A DNA stretch of 64,000 nt from JAEUMD01 sp050250815 (GTDB lineage: Bacteria > Pseudomonadota > Alphaproteobacteria > Rhizobiales > Hyphomicrobiaceae): contig JBFWNY010000002.1 of the NCBI GenBank assembly GCA_050250815.1, positions 1 to 64,000 of the forward strand, read 5' to 3'. Made by a program: the position numbers and the translations under genes. Below the pieces are notes generated by a model that was given only the letters and a program-made list of their open reading frames with translations, did not search any database and had not been told where the DNA came from. Shown in pieces: positions 43,614-51,952 of the stretch (its first letter is position 1; the number at the start of each line of letters is the position of its first letter).

Positions 43614-44390
43614 TTGAGGGCAAGACGGGTGGTTCTCTTCGTCACGCTGCTTGTCGCCGCGACGATTGCGGCGGCGGCACTTTGGCTCGCGCCGCGGCTC
43701 GGGCGCGGTCGGCTCATTCTGGCTACCGATCCGGACTCACCGCATCCCTTCGGCTGGGACACGTCCTGGATCGCCGTTCGCTCCAGCGACACGATGGCCG
43801 TGGTCGACGCCCTCGGGCTGGAGGCTCCGGAGGACAGCAACTGGAACTCGGGGCTGGGGTCGGTCTACGACCGCGACCTCGGTCGCGATCGTATTTTCGT
43901 CTCCCCGCCCGTCGAGGGCTGGACGTTTGCCGTCGGCCTCGCGCTGCCCGGCGTCATGGGCCCCGGCTTTGTCGACAAGTGCGCGCCGTTGTTGTCGCAA
44001 CTGGCCGCCGAGTTCGACGATGTGCAGTACTATCTCTGCTATCCCGAACTCGACCTGTTCGCCTGGGTGCGGTTCGAACATGGCGTGCTGGTCCGCGCGT
44101 TCGCCATGACCGAGCAGGGCATTGTCTGGAACCGTGGGGCCCCGACGCGACCGGAACGTGCGCTGGGCCTGAGCTTCTACGAGCTGCGTGGAGTAAAGGA
44201 ACGCCAGGGCGATGCCGGCGGCGCGCTGCTTCTGGCGCCGACCGAGGATCACGTGCTCAACATCGCAGCGTCGTGGGGCCTCGACCCGTCGCGGCTGGGT
44301 CAGCGCAGGCCGACCCCAGAGTCGACCCTGGGCATGTTGGCGCTGGCGCCGCGCGCATGGACGGTGGAGCGCATCCGCCGCAGCGCGTGA
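43614..44390 (+). CDS. unknown exported or membrane-anchored protein
   Basis: A 258-residue frame with an N-terminal hydrophobic helix (about residues 6-26) preceded by RARR, so the rest lies outside the cytoplasm. The start is either TTG at 43614 or GTG at 43629; the GTG has GAGGG eight bases before it. The mature part is compact and rich in aromatic residues (WDTSWIAVRSSDTMAVVDALG, GFVDKCAPLLSQLAAEFDDVQYYLCYPELDLFAWVRFEHG). I do not recognise the family. It faces the next gene, which is on the other strand. Confidence 0.7.
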   Translation: MRARRVVLFVTLLVAATIAAAALWLAPRLGRGRLILATDPDSPHPFGWDTSWIAVRSSDTMAVVDALGLEAPEDSNWNSGLGSVYDRDLGRDRIFVSPPVEGWTFAVGLALPGVMGPGFVDKCAPLLSQLAAEFDDVQYYLCYPELDLFAWVRFEHGVLVRAFAMTEQGIVWNRGAPTRPERALGLSFYELRGVKERQGDAGGALLLAPTEDHVLNIAASWGLDPSRLGQRRPTPESTLGMLALAPRAWTVERIRRSA

Positions 44391-44423
44391 GCGTTGTCGG
44401 GCTTTGCCCGGCCGAAAGATCTT

Positions 44424-44813
44424 TCAAGCGGCGTCGGTGCCAACGATGGCGGCCATCTGGTGTGCGATCAGCCGGTCGAGGTATCCGTCGAAGGGCACGG
44501 TGAAGCAGCTGAGGCCGCGCGGGTCGGACTGCCACTGGTCGAGCCCTTCTGCGAAACCTTCGCCGATGCTGGCTGTCGGTGGCTCGTCGCAGGACGTCAC
44601 AGTTGCCGAAAGAGCGGCCTCTTCGATCGGGAGGAACGGAATGTCGACGGTGACGATGCTGCCGTCGGGCTCCCTCTGTGGTGCGCCTGAAACACTGCAG
44701 CACAGGATTGCGGGGCGGCCGCCGAACGTGGCGATCGCGCCGATGACGATGCGCGAGGTTTCGAAACCTTCCGGGCTGCGGTAGCTCCAGCTCTGTCCAG
44801 CCTTGAATTTCAT
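44424..44813 (-). CDS. hypothetical protein, 129 aa
   Basis: Read from ATG 44813, which has AAAGGGGG upstream and gives MKFKAGQSWSYRSPEGFETSRI. The protein is mixed alpha/beta without membrane segments and is probably cytoplasmic. It contains three cysteines in its first two thirds (CCSVSG, TSCDEPP). I recognise no domain. It follows the 129-residue membrane protein gene at 44934 on the same strand by 120 bp. Confidence 0.65.
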   Translation of the reverse strand: MKFKAGQSWSYRSPEGFETSRIVIGAIATFGGRPAILCCSVSGAPQREPDGSIVTVDIPFLPIEEAALSATVTSCDEPPTASIGEGFAEGLDQWQSDPRGLSCFTVPFDGYLDRLIAHQMAAIVGTDAA

Positions 44814-44933
44814 GGCGTGCCCCCTTTCGCCCTGCTTGCGTGGTTGCGTCATAAGCGGTCATCGGGCCGGCAATGGGGCGACGTATAAAAGGGCTTGTGG
44901 ACAGGCGGTTGTTGGGCCTCGTTGAAGCGGTGC

Positions 44934-45323
44934 TCAGCGGCCGGACGGAGCGGTCGTGACGCCGCCGCGTTCCAGACGGATCTGCGACAGCACGCGCCCG
45001 GAGCCGATGTCGTAGATGATGATCGCCGGCGGAGAGCTGCCCACTGCGTCCGTCTCGATGGCGAGACGCTGGCCGTCGAGCGACATCGAACGGATCACCG
45101 TTCCGGCCGGCAGGTTCAGCGTCGCCTCGGCCGGCAGCGGGCCGCTCGCGCCCATGCGCGATGTCAGGTAGACGATGCGCGCCACGATGGCCATGAAGCC
45201 CACGATCAGGATCACACCCATGACGATGACCGCCCACTTCATGCCGCGCAGACCGGGCGCGTCGTCCGGCTTGGGCAGGAACATCGACAGCCGCAGGCGT
45301 GTATCCTCGTCGTCGCCGTTCAT
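44934..45323 (-). CDS. single-pass membrane protein with exported domain, unknown function
   Basis: A 129-residue protein from ATG 45323. A cytoplasmic N terminus of about 27 residues is followed by one helix (MKWAVIVMGVILIVGFMAIVARIVYL, about 28-53) and a small beta-rich external domain (LPAGTVIRSMSLDGQRLAIETD, IIIYDIGSGRVLSQIRLE). It is divergent from the pseudouridine synthase with only 36 bp between the two starts, an arrangement that appears to be kept in related bacteria, though I cannot verify it here. No function is known to me. Confidence 0.72.
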   Translation of the reverse strand: MNGDDEDTRLRLSMFLPKPDDAPGLRGMKWAVIVMGVILIVGFMAIVARIVYLTSRMGASGPLPAEATLNLPAGTVIRSMSLDGQRLAIETDAVGSSPPAIIIYDIGSGRVLSQIRLERGGVTTAPSGR

Positions 45324-45359
45324 CTTGCTCACCGATGCGCGGTCCAAGCGGAGCCCTCC

Positions 45360-46490
45360 ATGACGACGCGGCCGAGGCCCGAGGCCCCACAGATGCAACA
45401 GGCACCGGACGGCGAGCGCAGCAGCGGTGCGCTGACGCATCAGGTGCGCGAAGACGAAACCGGAATGCGGCTCGATCAGGTCCTTTCGCGCGCGCTCGAC
45501 GGCTTGAGCCGCGCCCGCCTCCAGGCGTTGATACGGGACGGCCGCGTGGCGTGCGGCGGGCGGACGATAGGCGAGCCCAATCGGCGGGTCAAACCCGGTG
45601 AGACCTATGCCGTCGACGTGCCTCCACCGTCGCCTGCGGCTCCGGCTGCAGAGCAGATCCCTCTTTCCGTCACCTATGAGGATGACCATCTGATCGTCAT
45701 CGACAAGCCCGCAGGTATGGTCGTGCACCCCGCTGCCGGCCATCGCGGCGGCACGCTGGTCAATGCCCTCATCGCGCATTGTGGAGACAGTCTATCGGGC
45801 ATCGGCGGGACGCGCCGGCCGGGCATCGTGCATCGCCTGGACAAGGACACATCGGGCCTGCTCGTCGTGGCAAAGACCGATGCGGCGCATGCCGGCCTTT
45901 CCGAGCAGTTCGCCGCGCACGGGCGCGACGGCCGCCTTATGCGCGCCTACGTCGGTGTCTGCTGGCGGTTGCCGACGCGGCCGGCGGACACGATCGACGC
46001 GCCGCTCGGCCGCTCCACCACCAATCGGACAAAGATCGCGGTTTCGCGCGCACCCGATGCGCGCGAGGCGGTGACGCATTACGAAGTTCTGGAAGCGTTG
46101 GGTGGCGGGCCTAAGCGACCGCGCGGCGGCTCCGATGTACGGACACGCCGCGGCCGCGCGCAAGGGAGCGTCGAAGCCTCGGAGCCGGGGCCAGTCGCGG
46201 CCCTCCTGCGCTTAGTACTGGAGACCGGCCGTACGCATCAGATCCGCGTGCATCTTGCCCACATCGGCCATCCTCTGCTGGGGGACGCGACCTATGGCAC
46301 GGGCTTCAAGTCGAGCGCCTCGCTGCTGAGCGAGGCGGCGGCAGCTGCACTGGCAAGCCTCGGCCGCCAGGCACTGCACGCGGCGGAGCTTGGCTTCGTC
46401 CACCCGATCACAGGCCGGTGCCTCGAGTTCAGCAGCCCTTTGCCGGACGACATAGCTGCTCTGATCGAGGCTCTGCGGCAAGGCTCCTAG
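45360..46490 (+). CDS. RluA-family pseudouridine synthase (RluD-like)
   Basis: A 376-residue enzyme that isomerises uridine in RNA, most likely 23S rRNA. ATG at 45360 gives MTTRPRPEAPQMQQ; the frame open to 44895 is not used. An S4 RNA-binding domain (MRLDQVLSRALDGLSRARLQALIRDGRV) precedes the catalytic domain with VIDKPAGMVVHPA, the catalytic aspartate in HRLDKDTSGLLVVAK, and RTHQIRVHLAHIGHPLLGDATYG. A basic insert (GGGPKRPRGG... to about residue 275) interrupts the domain before the last motif. RluD is the closest match, but RluA and RluC are not excluded. Confidence 0.92.
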   Translation: MTTRPRPEAPQMQQAPDGERSSGALTHQVREDETGMRLDQVLSRALDGLSRARLQALIRDGRVACGGRTIGEPNRRVKPGETYAVDVPPPSPAAPAAEQIPLSVTYEDDHLIVIDKPAGMVVHPAAGHRGGTLVNALIAHCGDSLSGIGGTRRPGIVHRLDKDTSGLLVVAKTDAAHAGLSEQFAAHGRDGRLMRAYVGVCWRLPTRPADTIDAPLGRSTTNRTKIAVSRAPDAREAVTHYEVLEALGGGPKRPRGGSDVRTRRGRAQGSVEASEPGPVAALLRLVLETGRTHQIRVHLAHIGHPLLGDATYGTGFKSSASLLSEAAAAALASLGRQALHAAELGFVHPITGRCLEFSSPLPDDIAALIEALRQGS

Positions 46491-46643
46491 CGGAGGGTCG
46501 TATCCCGGCAATCGTATGCCCTGGTGCCGCATAAGCTGCTCAGAGTTCGATGCAAATTGAATGGTTGTGGTGAGAGCGTCCTTAAGACCGCGCTGTTACA
46601 ACAGAGGTGCGCCGGATGAGCCGGGACGTGGAGACCACCAAGC

Positions 46644-46895
46644 ATGCCGTTGAGATTCAAGGTCCTGTCGATCGTGTTCCTGCTCATGCTGCTCGGCCTT
46701 CAGGAAGAGCAGCTCAAGCTGTTCGAGACGTACCATGCGGTGGCGGGCCTGCTTGCCGTACTGCTCGTCTTCTCGGTCATCGCGTTGTGGCCGAACAGTT
46801 CCCGCGTCGACCGGGTGGACCGCGCGATGTCGGGCGAGGGCTGGGCCGATCGCATCAAGTTCGAAGACGCCCGCTCGGTCCGCCGGGACGCCTGA
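46644..46895 (+). CDS. small membrane protein, 83 aa
   Basis: An 83-residue protein with two hydrophobic segments (about residues 6-18 and 31-48) and a charged tail (SSRVDRVDRAMSGEGWADRIKFEDARS). GGAG lies about ten bases before the ATG. It is too short to assign to a family. Codon use and its place in an otherwise empty interval before rpoH make a real gene likely. Confidence 0.55.
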   Translation: MPLRFKVLSIVFLLMLLGLQEEQLKLFETYHAVAGLLAVLLVFSVIALWPNSSRVDRVDRAMSGEGWADRIKFEDARSVRRDA

Positions 46896-47257
46896 GCAGT
46901 TTGTATTTCTTTTGCTCAATCAATATTTTGCGCCGGCCCCGATAGCATCGATGGCCTGTCACCTGGCGTTTTAAAAACGACGTTCAAAATCTTGGCCTCC
47001 CCGATCACACGCCCTTGAAAAACCGTTACGGAATTCACACCTACCTTTGCCTTGCGCGGGATGGGGGCGTGGAGAATCCTCGTTAGCGCGATCGAGATCG
47101 GCCGCATCGGGATGGGCTCCCGTCGCGTGCGGTCGCTCGAACGACGGAACCGGGCGCCACTCGCGTTCGTATACCGTCTGCCGCAATGTGCGGCGCAGCT
47201 TGAGGGGAGCAGGGGGCCGGACCGATCCGTTTCGGTCGCGGCCTGGAGGATCACGAC
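46896..47257. other. rpoH leader region, 362 bp without a supported gene
   Basis: This interval holds no frame that looks coding. It contains an AT-rich patch at 46901-46930 with a weak sigma-70-like pair, TTGTAT (46901-46906) and TATTTT (46924-46929) with 17 bp between; a short palindrome CGTTTT-A-AAAACG at 46967-46979; and CTTGAAA at 47014-47020, which resembles a heat-shock -35 element but lacks a matching -10. The length of the leader would leave room for regulation of rpoH translation, but I could not identify a folded structure with confidence. Confidence 0.35.
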
Positions 47258-48142
47258 ATGGCAACGAAGGCTCTTCCGTCGATCGCCGCGGGTTCGGGCG
47301 GCCTGTCACGTTATCTGGAGGAGATCCGCCGGTTTCCGATGCTCGAGCCGAACGAGGAGTACATGCTCGCCAAGCGCTGGCAGGAGCATGGCGACTCGGA
47401 GGCCGCGCACAAGCTCGTCACGTCCCACCTGCGGCTCGTGGCGCGCATCGCCATGGGTTATCGCGGATATGGCCTGCCCATCGGCGAGGTCATCTCCGAG
47501 GGCAACGTTGGCCTCATGCAGGCGGTCAAGCGCTTCGAGCCGGACAAGGGTTTCCGTCTTGCCACCTACGCCATGTGGTGGATCCGCGCGTCGATCCAGG
47601 AGTACATCCTGCGGTCGTGGAGCCTCGTGAAGATGGGCACCACGGCGGCGCAGAAGAAGCTGTTCTTCAATCTGCGTCGGGTGAAGGGCCAGCTGCAGGC
47701 ATTGGAGGAGGGCGACCTCAGACCCGATCAGGTTGCCACGATCGCCCGCAAGCTTGGCGTCAGCCAGGACGACGTGGTGTCGATGAACCGGCGGTTGGGC
47801 GGCGACAGCTCCCTCAACGCGCCGATCCGCGCGGATTCGGAATCGGGCGAATGGCAGGACTGGCTCGTCGACGACAGCCCGGACCAGGAGGAGGTGCTCG
47901 CCGAAAGCGAGGAACTCGACCGCCGTCGCCAGTATCTGGCCTCTGCGCTCTCGACCCTCAACGACCGTGAGCGCCGCATCTTCGAGGCGCGGCGTCTCGC
48001 CGAGGACCCTGCGACGCTCGAGGATCTGTCGGTCGAGTTCGGCGTCAGCCGTGAGCGCATTCGGCAGATCGAGGTGCGCGCCTTCGAGAAGGTGCAGAAG
48101 GCCGTCACGAGTTCGGCCGTGGCGCAGGAAGGCGGCCTCTAG
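47258..48142 (+). CDS. rpoH: RNA polymerase sigma factor RpoH (sigma-32, heat shock)
   Basis: A 294-residue sigma-70-family factor of group 3. It shows SGGLSRYLEEIRRFPMLEPNEEY, the region 2 core EGNVGLMQAVKRFEPDKGFRLATYAMWWIRASIQEYILRSWSLVKMGTTAAQKKLFFNLRR, which includes the RpoH box QKKLFFNLRR, and region 4 with the helix-turn-helix LEDLSVEFGVSRERIRQIEVRAFEKVQ. It directs transcription of chaperone and protease genes on heat stress. A strong intrinsic terminator follows at 48180-48212. The window holds no other sigma factor. Confidence 0.96.
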   Translation: MATKALPSIAAGSGGLSRYLEEIRRFPMLEPNEEYMLAKRWQEHGDSEAAHKLVTSHLRLVARIAMGYRGYGLPIGEVISEGNVGLMQAVKRFEPDKGFRLATYAMWWIRASIQEYILRSWSLVKMGTTAAQKKLFFNLRRVKGQLQALEEGDLRPDQVATIARKLGVSQDDVVSMNRRLGGDSSLNAPIRADSESGEWQDWLVDDSPDQEEVLAESEELDRRRQYLASALSTLNDRERRIFEARRLAEDPATLEDLSVEFGVSRERIRQIEVRAFEKVQKAVTSSAVAQEGGL

Positions 48143-48179
48143 TCGGGCCTCGGGTTCAGCCGCGAACGATCACAATCAG

Positions 48180-48212
48180 CCCGCCGGAGCCAGTCTCCGG
48201 CGGGCCATTTTT
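48180..48212 (+). terminator. rho-independent terminator after rpoH
   Basis: CCCGCCGGAG (48180-48189) and CTCCGGCGGG (48195-48204) form a perfect 10-bp stem with the 5-base loop CCAGT, followed by CCATTTTT. It lies 37 bp after the rpoH stop and is a textbook intrinsic terminator for the plus strand. Confidence 0.9.
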
Positions 48213-48928
48213 GCGATTTGCCGAGAGGCTGATGCAACCTGAGTTTCTCGGTCCCTGCTGCAACGTTGGGCGGATCGAATCACGTAGAATCGGTGGTGCG
48301 GGAGTTGTCCCGCCGGGGCGATCTGTCCGGCTTTACGTGGCCGGACGGGTCTCAAGCGCCGGGTGCGTGCGTCAGGGCAGGAGGATCGCCGCCCTTGACC
48401 AGAGCCAGTGGCGCCGGTCTTAACCGGCACCTGACGACAGGCAGATGCGAGGCGGAGGTCGATGGGCCCGCCCGAGGGAGCATCTGTCACCTCACGCACC
48501 GACGTCCCCAGTTCCCATCCTGGACCGCCATCCACCCAGCCGCTCTCGATGTCGCTCGCCCAGTCCGTAGGCCGTCCCCGGCTCTGCGGGTCAGCACCTT
48601 GCGCACATCCCGAGCGGGGCCGCGCTTCGGCTCGGCCGCCGGTGGAGGGCCTACTCACGAAGACGGAGTGGCCAATGCCTTTGCGCCTCCTTCCAAGTCC
48701 GGTCCCAGTCCCACCTGTTCTGCGCACACTCAAGGAGCGTCTCGTTTCTGCGCTCAGTTTCGATCCGACCTGGTTCATCCTGCTCTGGCGCCTCAAACCT
48801 CATCATCCGCCAAGTAGCGCGTGATTGGGCATGAGCCGGCGACCGGTGCGACGGCACCGCCGGCCACACGACCAAGGCCGGTCCTCAGGGACCGGCCTTC
48901 TTGTTTTGGAGGCGCGGAAGGCAAGCCG
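48213..48928. other. 716-bp region without a recognised gene, ending in a terminator
   Basis: Between the rpoH terminator and the end of amiC no frame on either strand looks coding: the candidates are rich in Pro, Arg and Ser as expected of chance frames in GC-rich DNA. The region ends with an intrinsic terminator on the plus strand (48874-48908). A weak sigma-70-like pair is visible at TTGACC (48395-48400) and TCTTAA (48418-48423), 17 bp apart. A non-coding RNA on the plus strand is the most economical explanation; I did not recognise RNase P, tmRNA, 6S or SRP RNA in it. Confidence 0.4.
48874..48908 (+). terminator. rho-independent terminator of an unassigned plus-strand transcript
   Basis: AAGGCCGGTCC (48874-48884) pairs perfectly over 11 bp with GGACCGGCCTT (48889-48899), loop TCAG, followed by CTTGTTTTG. 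The T-rich side is on the plus strand, so it does not serve amiC, which ends at 48929 on the minus strand. No plus-strand gene ends here. Confidence 0.8.
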
Positions 48929-50269
48929 TCAGAGCGGCATGCGCGAGAGCTGATGGCTGAAATAGTTCTCGACCGCGGTCGATATCGAGGTGGCGACCTT
49001 CGAGCGCCAGGCGTCCGACCGCAGCAGCTCCGCGTCCTGCCGGTTGGAGACGTAGGCGAGTTCGATGAGGACGGAGGGGAACTGGGCCGTCTTGAGGACG
49101 CGGAACGCCGCCTGCTGGTCGGGGTCGTCGCGCATGCCGGTCTGACCACCCATCTTTTCGATCACCGTGCGGGCGAAGATGCTGGTGCGCTCGCGGGTCA
49201 CGTCGTACTCGCGGCGCGCCAGATCGGCCAGGATGTCCTTGACCGCGTCGACGTCGCCACTGGCTTCCTTCACCGTCTCGACCTCATCGCGGCTCAGCAC
49301 ACTCGACTCGGCACTCGCCTTGGCCGATTTCTTGAGGTGCTCGGCCACACCGTCGCGCAGCGAGTAGATCGTGGCGCCCCGCGCACGCGCGCCCGAATAG
49401 TCGGCATGGACAGCGATGAACAGGCTGGCGCCATGCCGCTCGGCGAACGCGCGGCGCTCGTCCAGCGGCACGAAGACGTCGGTGTCCCGCGTCATCAGGA
49501 TCTTGTAGCGGCCTGTCGCCTCGAGCTTGTCGCGCAGCACCTTTGAGAAGGCGAGCACGACCTCCTTCTCGACCGTGCCGTTCTTGAGTGCGCCCGAGTC
49601 GTGTCCGCCGTGCCCGGGATCGATGACGATGACCGGCTTGAAGGCGCGGGCGGCGCGTGCGTCGGGGGTTTCCGCAGGCCGTGGCAACGGCGGTTGGACC
49701 GCCAGTCGCAAGCCGCCATCGACCGAGGCGACATCCGTGCGGCGGATGGCGGAGGTCAGTGGGGCGATGTCGACCGAGAGCGCATGTCCGCCGCCGGCCG
49801 AATTCCTGGTCAGCCGAGACTGTTCGATGACGACCGGGGATTTGACCTCGATGATGACGCGATTGCGGCCGGGCGCCGAAACACCGCCACGGAACGAGCG
49901 AACGAGGCCGGGAGAGCCTTCGGCCGGCTCCGGCGGCAGCGCGAGACGCGTGTCGCCCAGTTCGATGATGACCCGATTTGGGTTGCTCAGGGTCTGGACG
50001 GAGAACGGAGTTTCGCGGTCGAGGCCGATGACGAAGCGGGTGCGCTTGAGGCGGGGCTCTGCCATCGGCGCGGTGACGGCCGGAATGGCCTCCGCAGTGG
50101 TGCCTGTCTGGCTACCGGGCGCTGTGAAGCTGCCGGGCGTTGCCGCAGCCAGCATCTGCGCGCTTGCGGGCGCAATGCTAACCAATGAGGCGGCGCACAA
50201 ACCCATAAGGATTGGAAGCGCAATGCCTTGCACCCGCGCGGTGCGCCGGTGCGACCCTCTAGTTCTCAC
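48929..50269 (-). CDS. amiC: N-acetylmuramoyl-L-alanine amidase AmiC
   Basis: A 446-residue exported hydrolase that cuts the bond between N-acetylmuramic acid and the stem peptide during cell separation. GTG at 50269 is chosen (GGGGG upstream), giving VRTRGSHRRTARVQGIALPILMGLCAASLVSIAPASAQ as signal peptide; a GTG at 50314 is possible. An AMIN domain spans about residues 60-180 (RFVIGLDRETPFSVQTLSNPNRVIIELGD). The catalytic Amidase_3 domain follows: VIVIDPGHGGHDSGALKNGTVEKEVVLAF carries the first zinc ligands, LFIAVHAD the next, and SVLIELAYVSNRQDAELL the catalytic glutamate. Confidence 0.94.
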   Translation of the reverse strand: MRTRGSHRRTARVQGIALPILMGLCAASLVSIAPASAQMLAAATPGSFTAPGSQTGTTAEAIPAVTAPMAEPRLKRTRFVIGLDRETPFSVQTLSNPNRVIIELGDTRLALPPEPAEGSPGLVRSFRGGVSAPGRNRVIIEVKSPVVIEQSRLTRNSAGGGHALSVDIAPLTSAIRRTDVASVDGGLRLAVQPPLPRPAETPDARAARAFKPVIVIDPGHGGHDSGALKNGTVEKEVVLAFSKVLRDKLEATGRYKILMTRDTDVFVPLDERRAFAERHGASLFIAVHADYSGARARGATIYSLRDGVAEHLKKSAKASAESSVLSRDEVETVKEASGDVDAVKDILADLARREYDVTRERTSIFARTVIEKMGGQTGMRDDPDQQAAFRVLKTAQFPSVLIELAYVSNRQDAELLRSDAWRSKVATSISTAVENYFSHQLSRMPL

Positions 50270-50448
50270 GTTCGACCCCCGTCTCACGCAATACGATCCG
50301 CTCTCGCGGTGCACGGGAAGGTTGACGCCGGAAGTTGGCCATCCTTGGGCCGGTTCCAGGCAGCGTCATGGTTTATTGCGTGGGAAGGGTAAACGAAGGG
50401 TTAAGGGACGTTCGGGGCCGCCCGGGATCGCGGGTCGCAGGGCCGGGC

Positions 50449-50919
50449 TCAGGCTCCGTCCAACGGCGCGGACCAGCGCGCCATGGCCTGGTCGTCGGTC
50501 TCGCGCGCATCGACCCAGCCGCCGCTGCCGTCGGCGCAGGCCTCCTTCTTCCAGAAGGGAGCACGCGACTTGAGGTAATCCATCAGGAACTCGGCCGCTT
50601 CGAACGCCGCGTGGCGATGCGCCGAGGCCGTCACCACGAGGACGATGTTGTCGCCCGGCGCCAGCTGGCCGTAGCGGTGCACGATGAGGCTCGCCTGCAG
50701 CGGCCAGCGCTCGTGGGCTTGCGCCTCGATGCGTGTAAGCTCGGCCTCCGTCATGCCCGGGTAGTGCTCGAGCGTCATATGCTCGATGGCGCGGCCATGG
50801 GCCTCTCCGCGCACCGTGCCCGTAAACGTAACGATCGCGCCGATGTCCGTCCGCCCGCCCGTCAGCTGGCTAACCTCGTGCCCGATGTCGAAATCGGCTT
50901 CCTCGACGCGCACGCTCAC
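50449..50919 (-). CDS. moaE: molybdopterin synthase catalytic subunit
   Basis: A 156-residue MoaE. GTG at 50919 is chosen because GGAGG lies eight bases upstream and gives the usual N terminus VSVRVEEADFDIGHEV. MoaE signatures are GAIVTFTGTVRG, LEHYPGMTEAEL, IVHRYGQLAPGDNIVLVVTASAHRHAAF and SRAPFWKKE, with the catalytic lysine. With MoaD it adds two sulfurs to precursor Z to make molybdopterin. MoaD ends four bases before it. Confidence 0.95.
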   Translation of the reverse strand: MSVRVEEADFDIGHEVSQLTGGRTDIGAIVTFTGTVRGEAHGRAIEHMTLEHYPGMTEAELTRIEAQAHERWPLQASLIVHRYGQLAPGDNIVLVVTASAHRHAAFEAAEFLMDYLKSRAPFWKKEACADGSGGWVDARETDDQAMARWSAPLDGA

Positions 50920-50923
50920 GGGC

Positions 50924-51196
50924 TCAGCCTCCGGTGACCGGCGGGAAGAAGGCGATTTCGCGGGCTCCCGCGATCGGTGCAGCGGGCTTGACGTGCGCCC
51001 GGTCGACGGCCGCCCGTACGACCTCGGGCCGGGCGAAGGCCGCCTCATAGCCTGGACCGCGAGTCTTGAGCCAGCCGACGAGGTCGGCCACCGTCACCAC
51101 GCCGGCAGGCGGGCGTACGGTCTCCTCCGCGCAGCCTGTCTTCTCGCGGACCCACGCAAAGTAGAGGATCTTCAGCTCGGTCGGCGCTGCGGTCAT
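50924..51196 (-). CDS. moaD: molybdopterin synthase sulfur carrier subunit
   Basis: A 90-residue ubiquitin-fold protein with the C-terminal Gly-Gly (PPVTGG) that is adenylated and thiocarboxylated. ATG at 51196 gives MTAAPTELKILYFAWVREKTG; a start at 51214 would add six residues, and neither has a strong ribosome site. It is placed between pgsA and moaE on the same strand, the arrangement commonly seen in this order, where pgsA and the Moa genes share a transcript. Confidence 0.93.
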   Translation of the reverse strand: MTAAPTELKILYFAWVREKTGCAEETVRPPAGVVTVADLVGWLKTRGPGYEAAFARPEVVRAAVDRAHVKPAAPIAGAREIAFFPPVTGG

Positions 51197-51228
51197 GGTC
51201 GCGGAACTTTCCATTCAGCCAGTCGGCC

Positions 51229-51834
51229 TCAGCGCGACATGGCGTGATGCACACCGGCCTTGAGGTAATCATAGCCGGTCCACAACGTGAGCAGGGCCGC
51301 AAGCCACAGCAGCGCGATGCCCAGCGGCTCTGCCGAGGGCAGCATCTTGGCCAGTGCGGGCGCCACGAGCAGCACGGCCAACGCTACCATCTGAACGGTG
51401 GTCTTCCATTTGGCGAGCATCGACACCCGCACCTTGACGTTGAGCTCGGCCAGGAACTCGCGCAGTCCCGAGACGAGAATTTCCCGGCACAGAATGATGA
51501 TCGCCGCCCAGATCGACACGCCGCTGATGGTGCCGTCGTGCGTCAGCATCATGAGAACCGCGCCCACCAGCAGCTTGTCGGCGATGGGGTCGAGCATGGC
51601 GCCCAAGGTCGACTGCTGCTCCCAGGCGCGCGCGAGGTAGCCGTCAAGCCAGTCGGTGATCCCCGCCAGCGCGAAAAGTGCGAACGCCGACCACCGCGCG
51701 CTGTCTCCTTTCAGGAAGAACAGGCACGCCACGAGCGCCGGCACGGCCGCTATCCGCCCATAGGTCAGGATATTGGGCAGCGACAGCGTCTGCGAAGGGG
51801 CCGGAGTGGTGGTCATGGGGGTGTCGTACACCAC
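51229..51834 (-). CDS. pgsA: CDP-diacylglycerol--glycerol-3-phosphate 3-phosphatidyltransferase
   Basis: A 201-residue inner-membrane enzyme making phosphatidylglycerol phosphate, the first committed step to phosphatidylglycerol and cardiolipin. The CDP-alcohol phosphotransferase motif D-G-x2-A-R-x8-G-x3-D-x3-D is complete in DGYLARAWEQQSTLGAML followed by DPIAD. The start SLPNILTYGRIAAVPALV is usual. Alternative starts are GTG at 51834 and 51831 and ATG at 51816; GGAG lies just before the first two. MoaD follows closely. Confidence 0.95.
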   Translation of the reverse strand: MVYDTPMTTTPAPSQTLSLPNILTYGRIAAVPALVACLFFLKGDSARWSAFALFALAGITDWLDGYLARAWEQQSTLGAMLDPIADKLLVGAVLMMLTHDGTISGVSIWAAIIILCREILVSGLREFLAELNVKVRVSMLAKWKTTVQMVALAVLLVAPALAKMLPSAEPLGIALLWLAALLTLWTGYDYLKAGVHHAMSR

Positions 51835-51952
51835 GGCTCCAATTCGTCAATGGCCGCGCGCGCGTTGGCTGATTGGCCTGCTCTATGTCACCGTCAGGAG
51901 ACGGAATTTGGGCGACGGGCCCAAGCGCCGGCGCAACACGAGGGGCCCGCGA

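Noticed and set aside
47014..47020. CTTGAAA upstream of rpoH as a sigma-32 promoter
   Set aside because: No matching -10 element lies at 13 to 17 bp, so autoregulation from this site is not supported.
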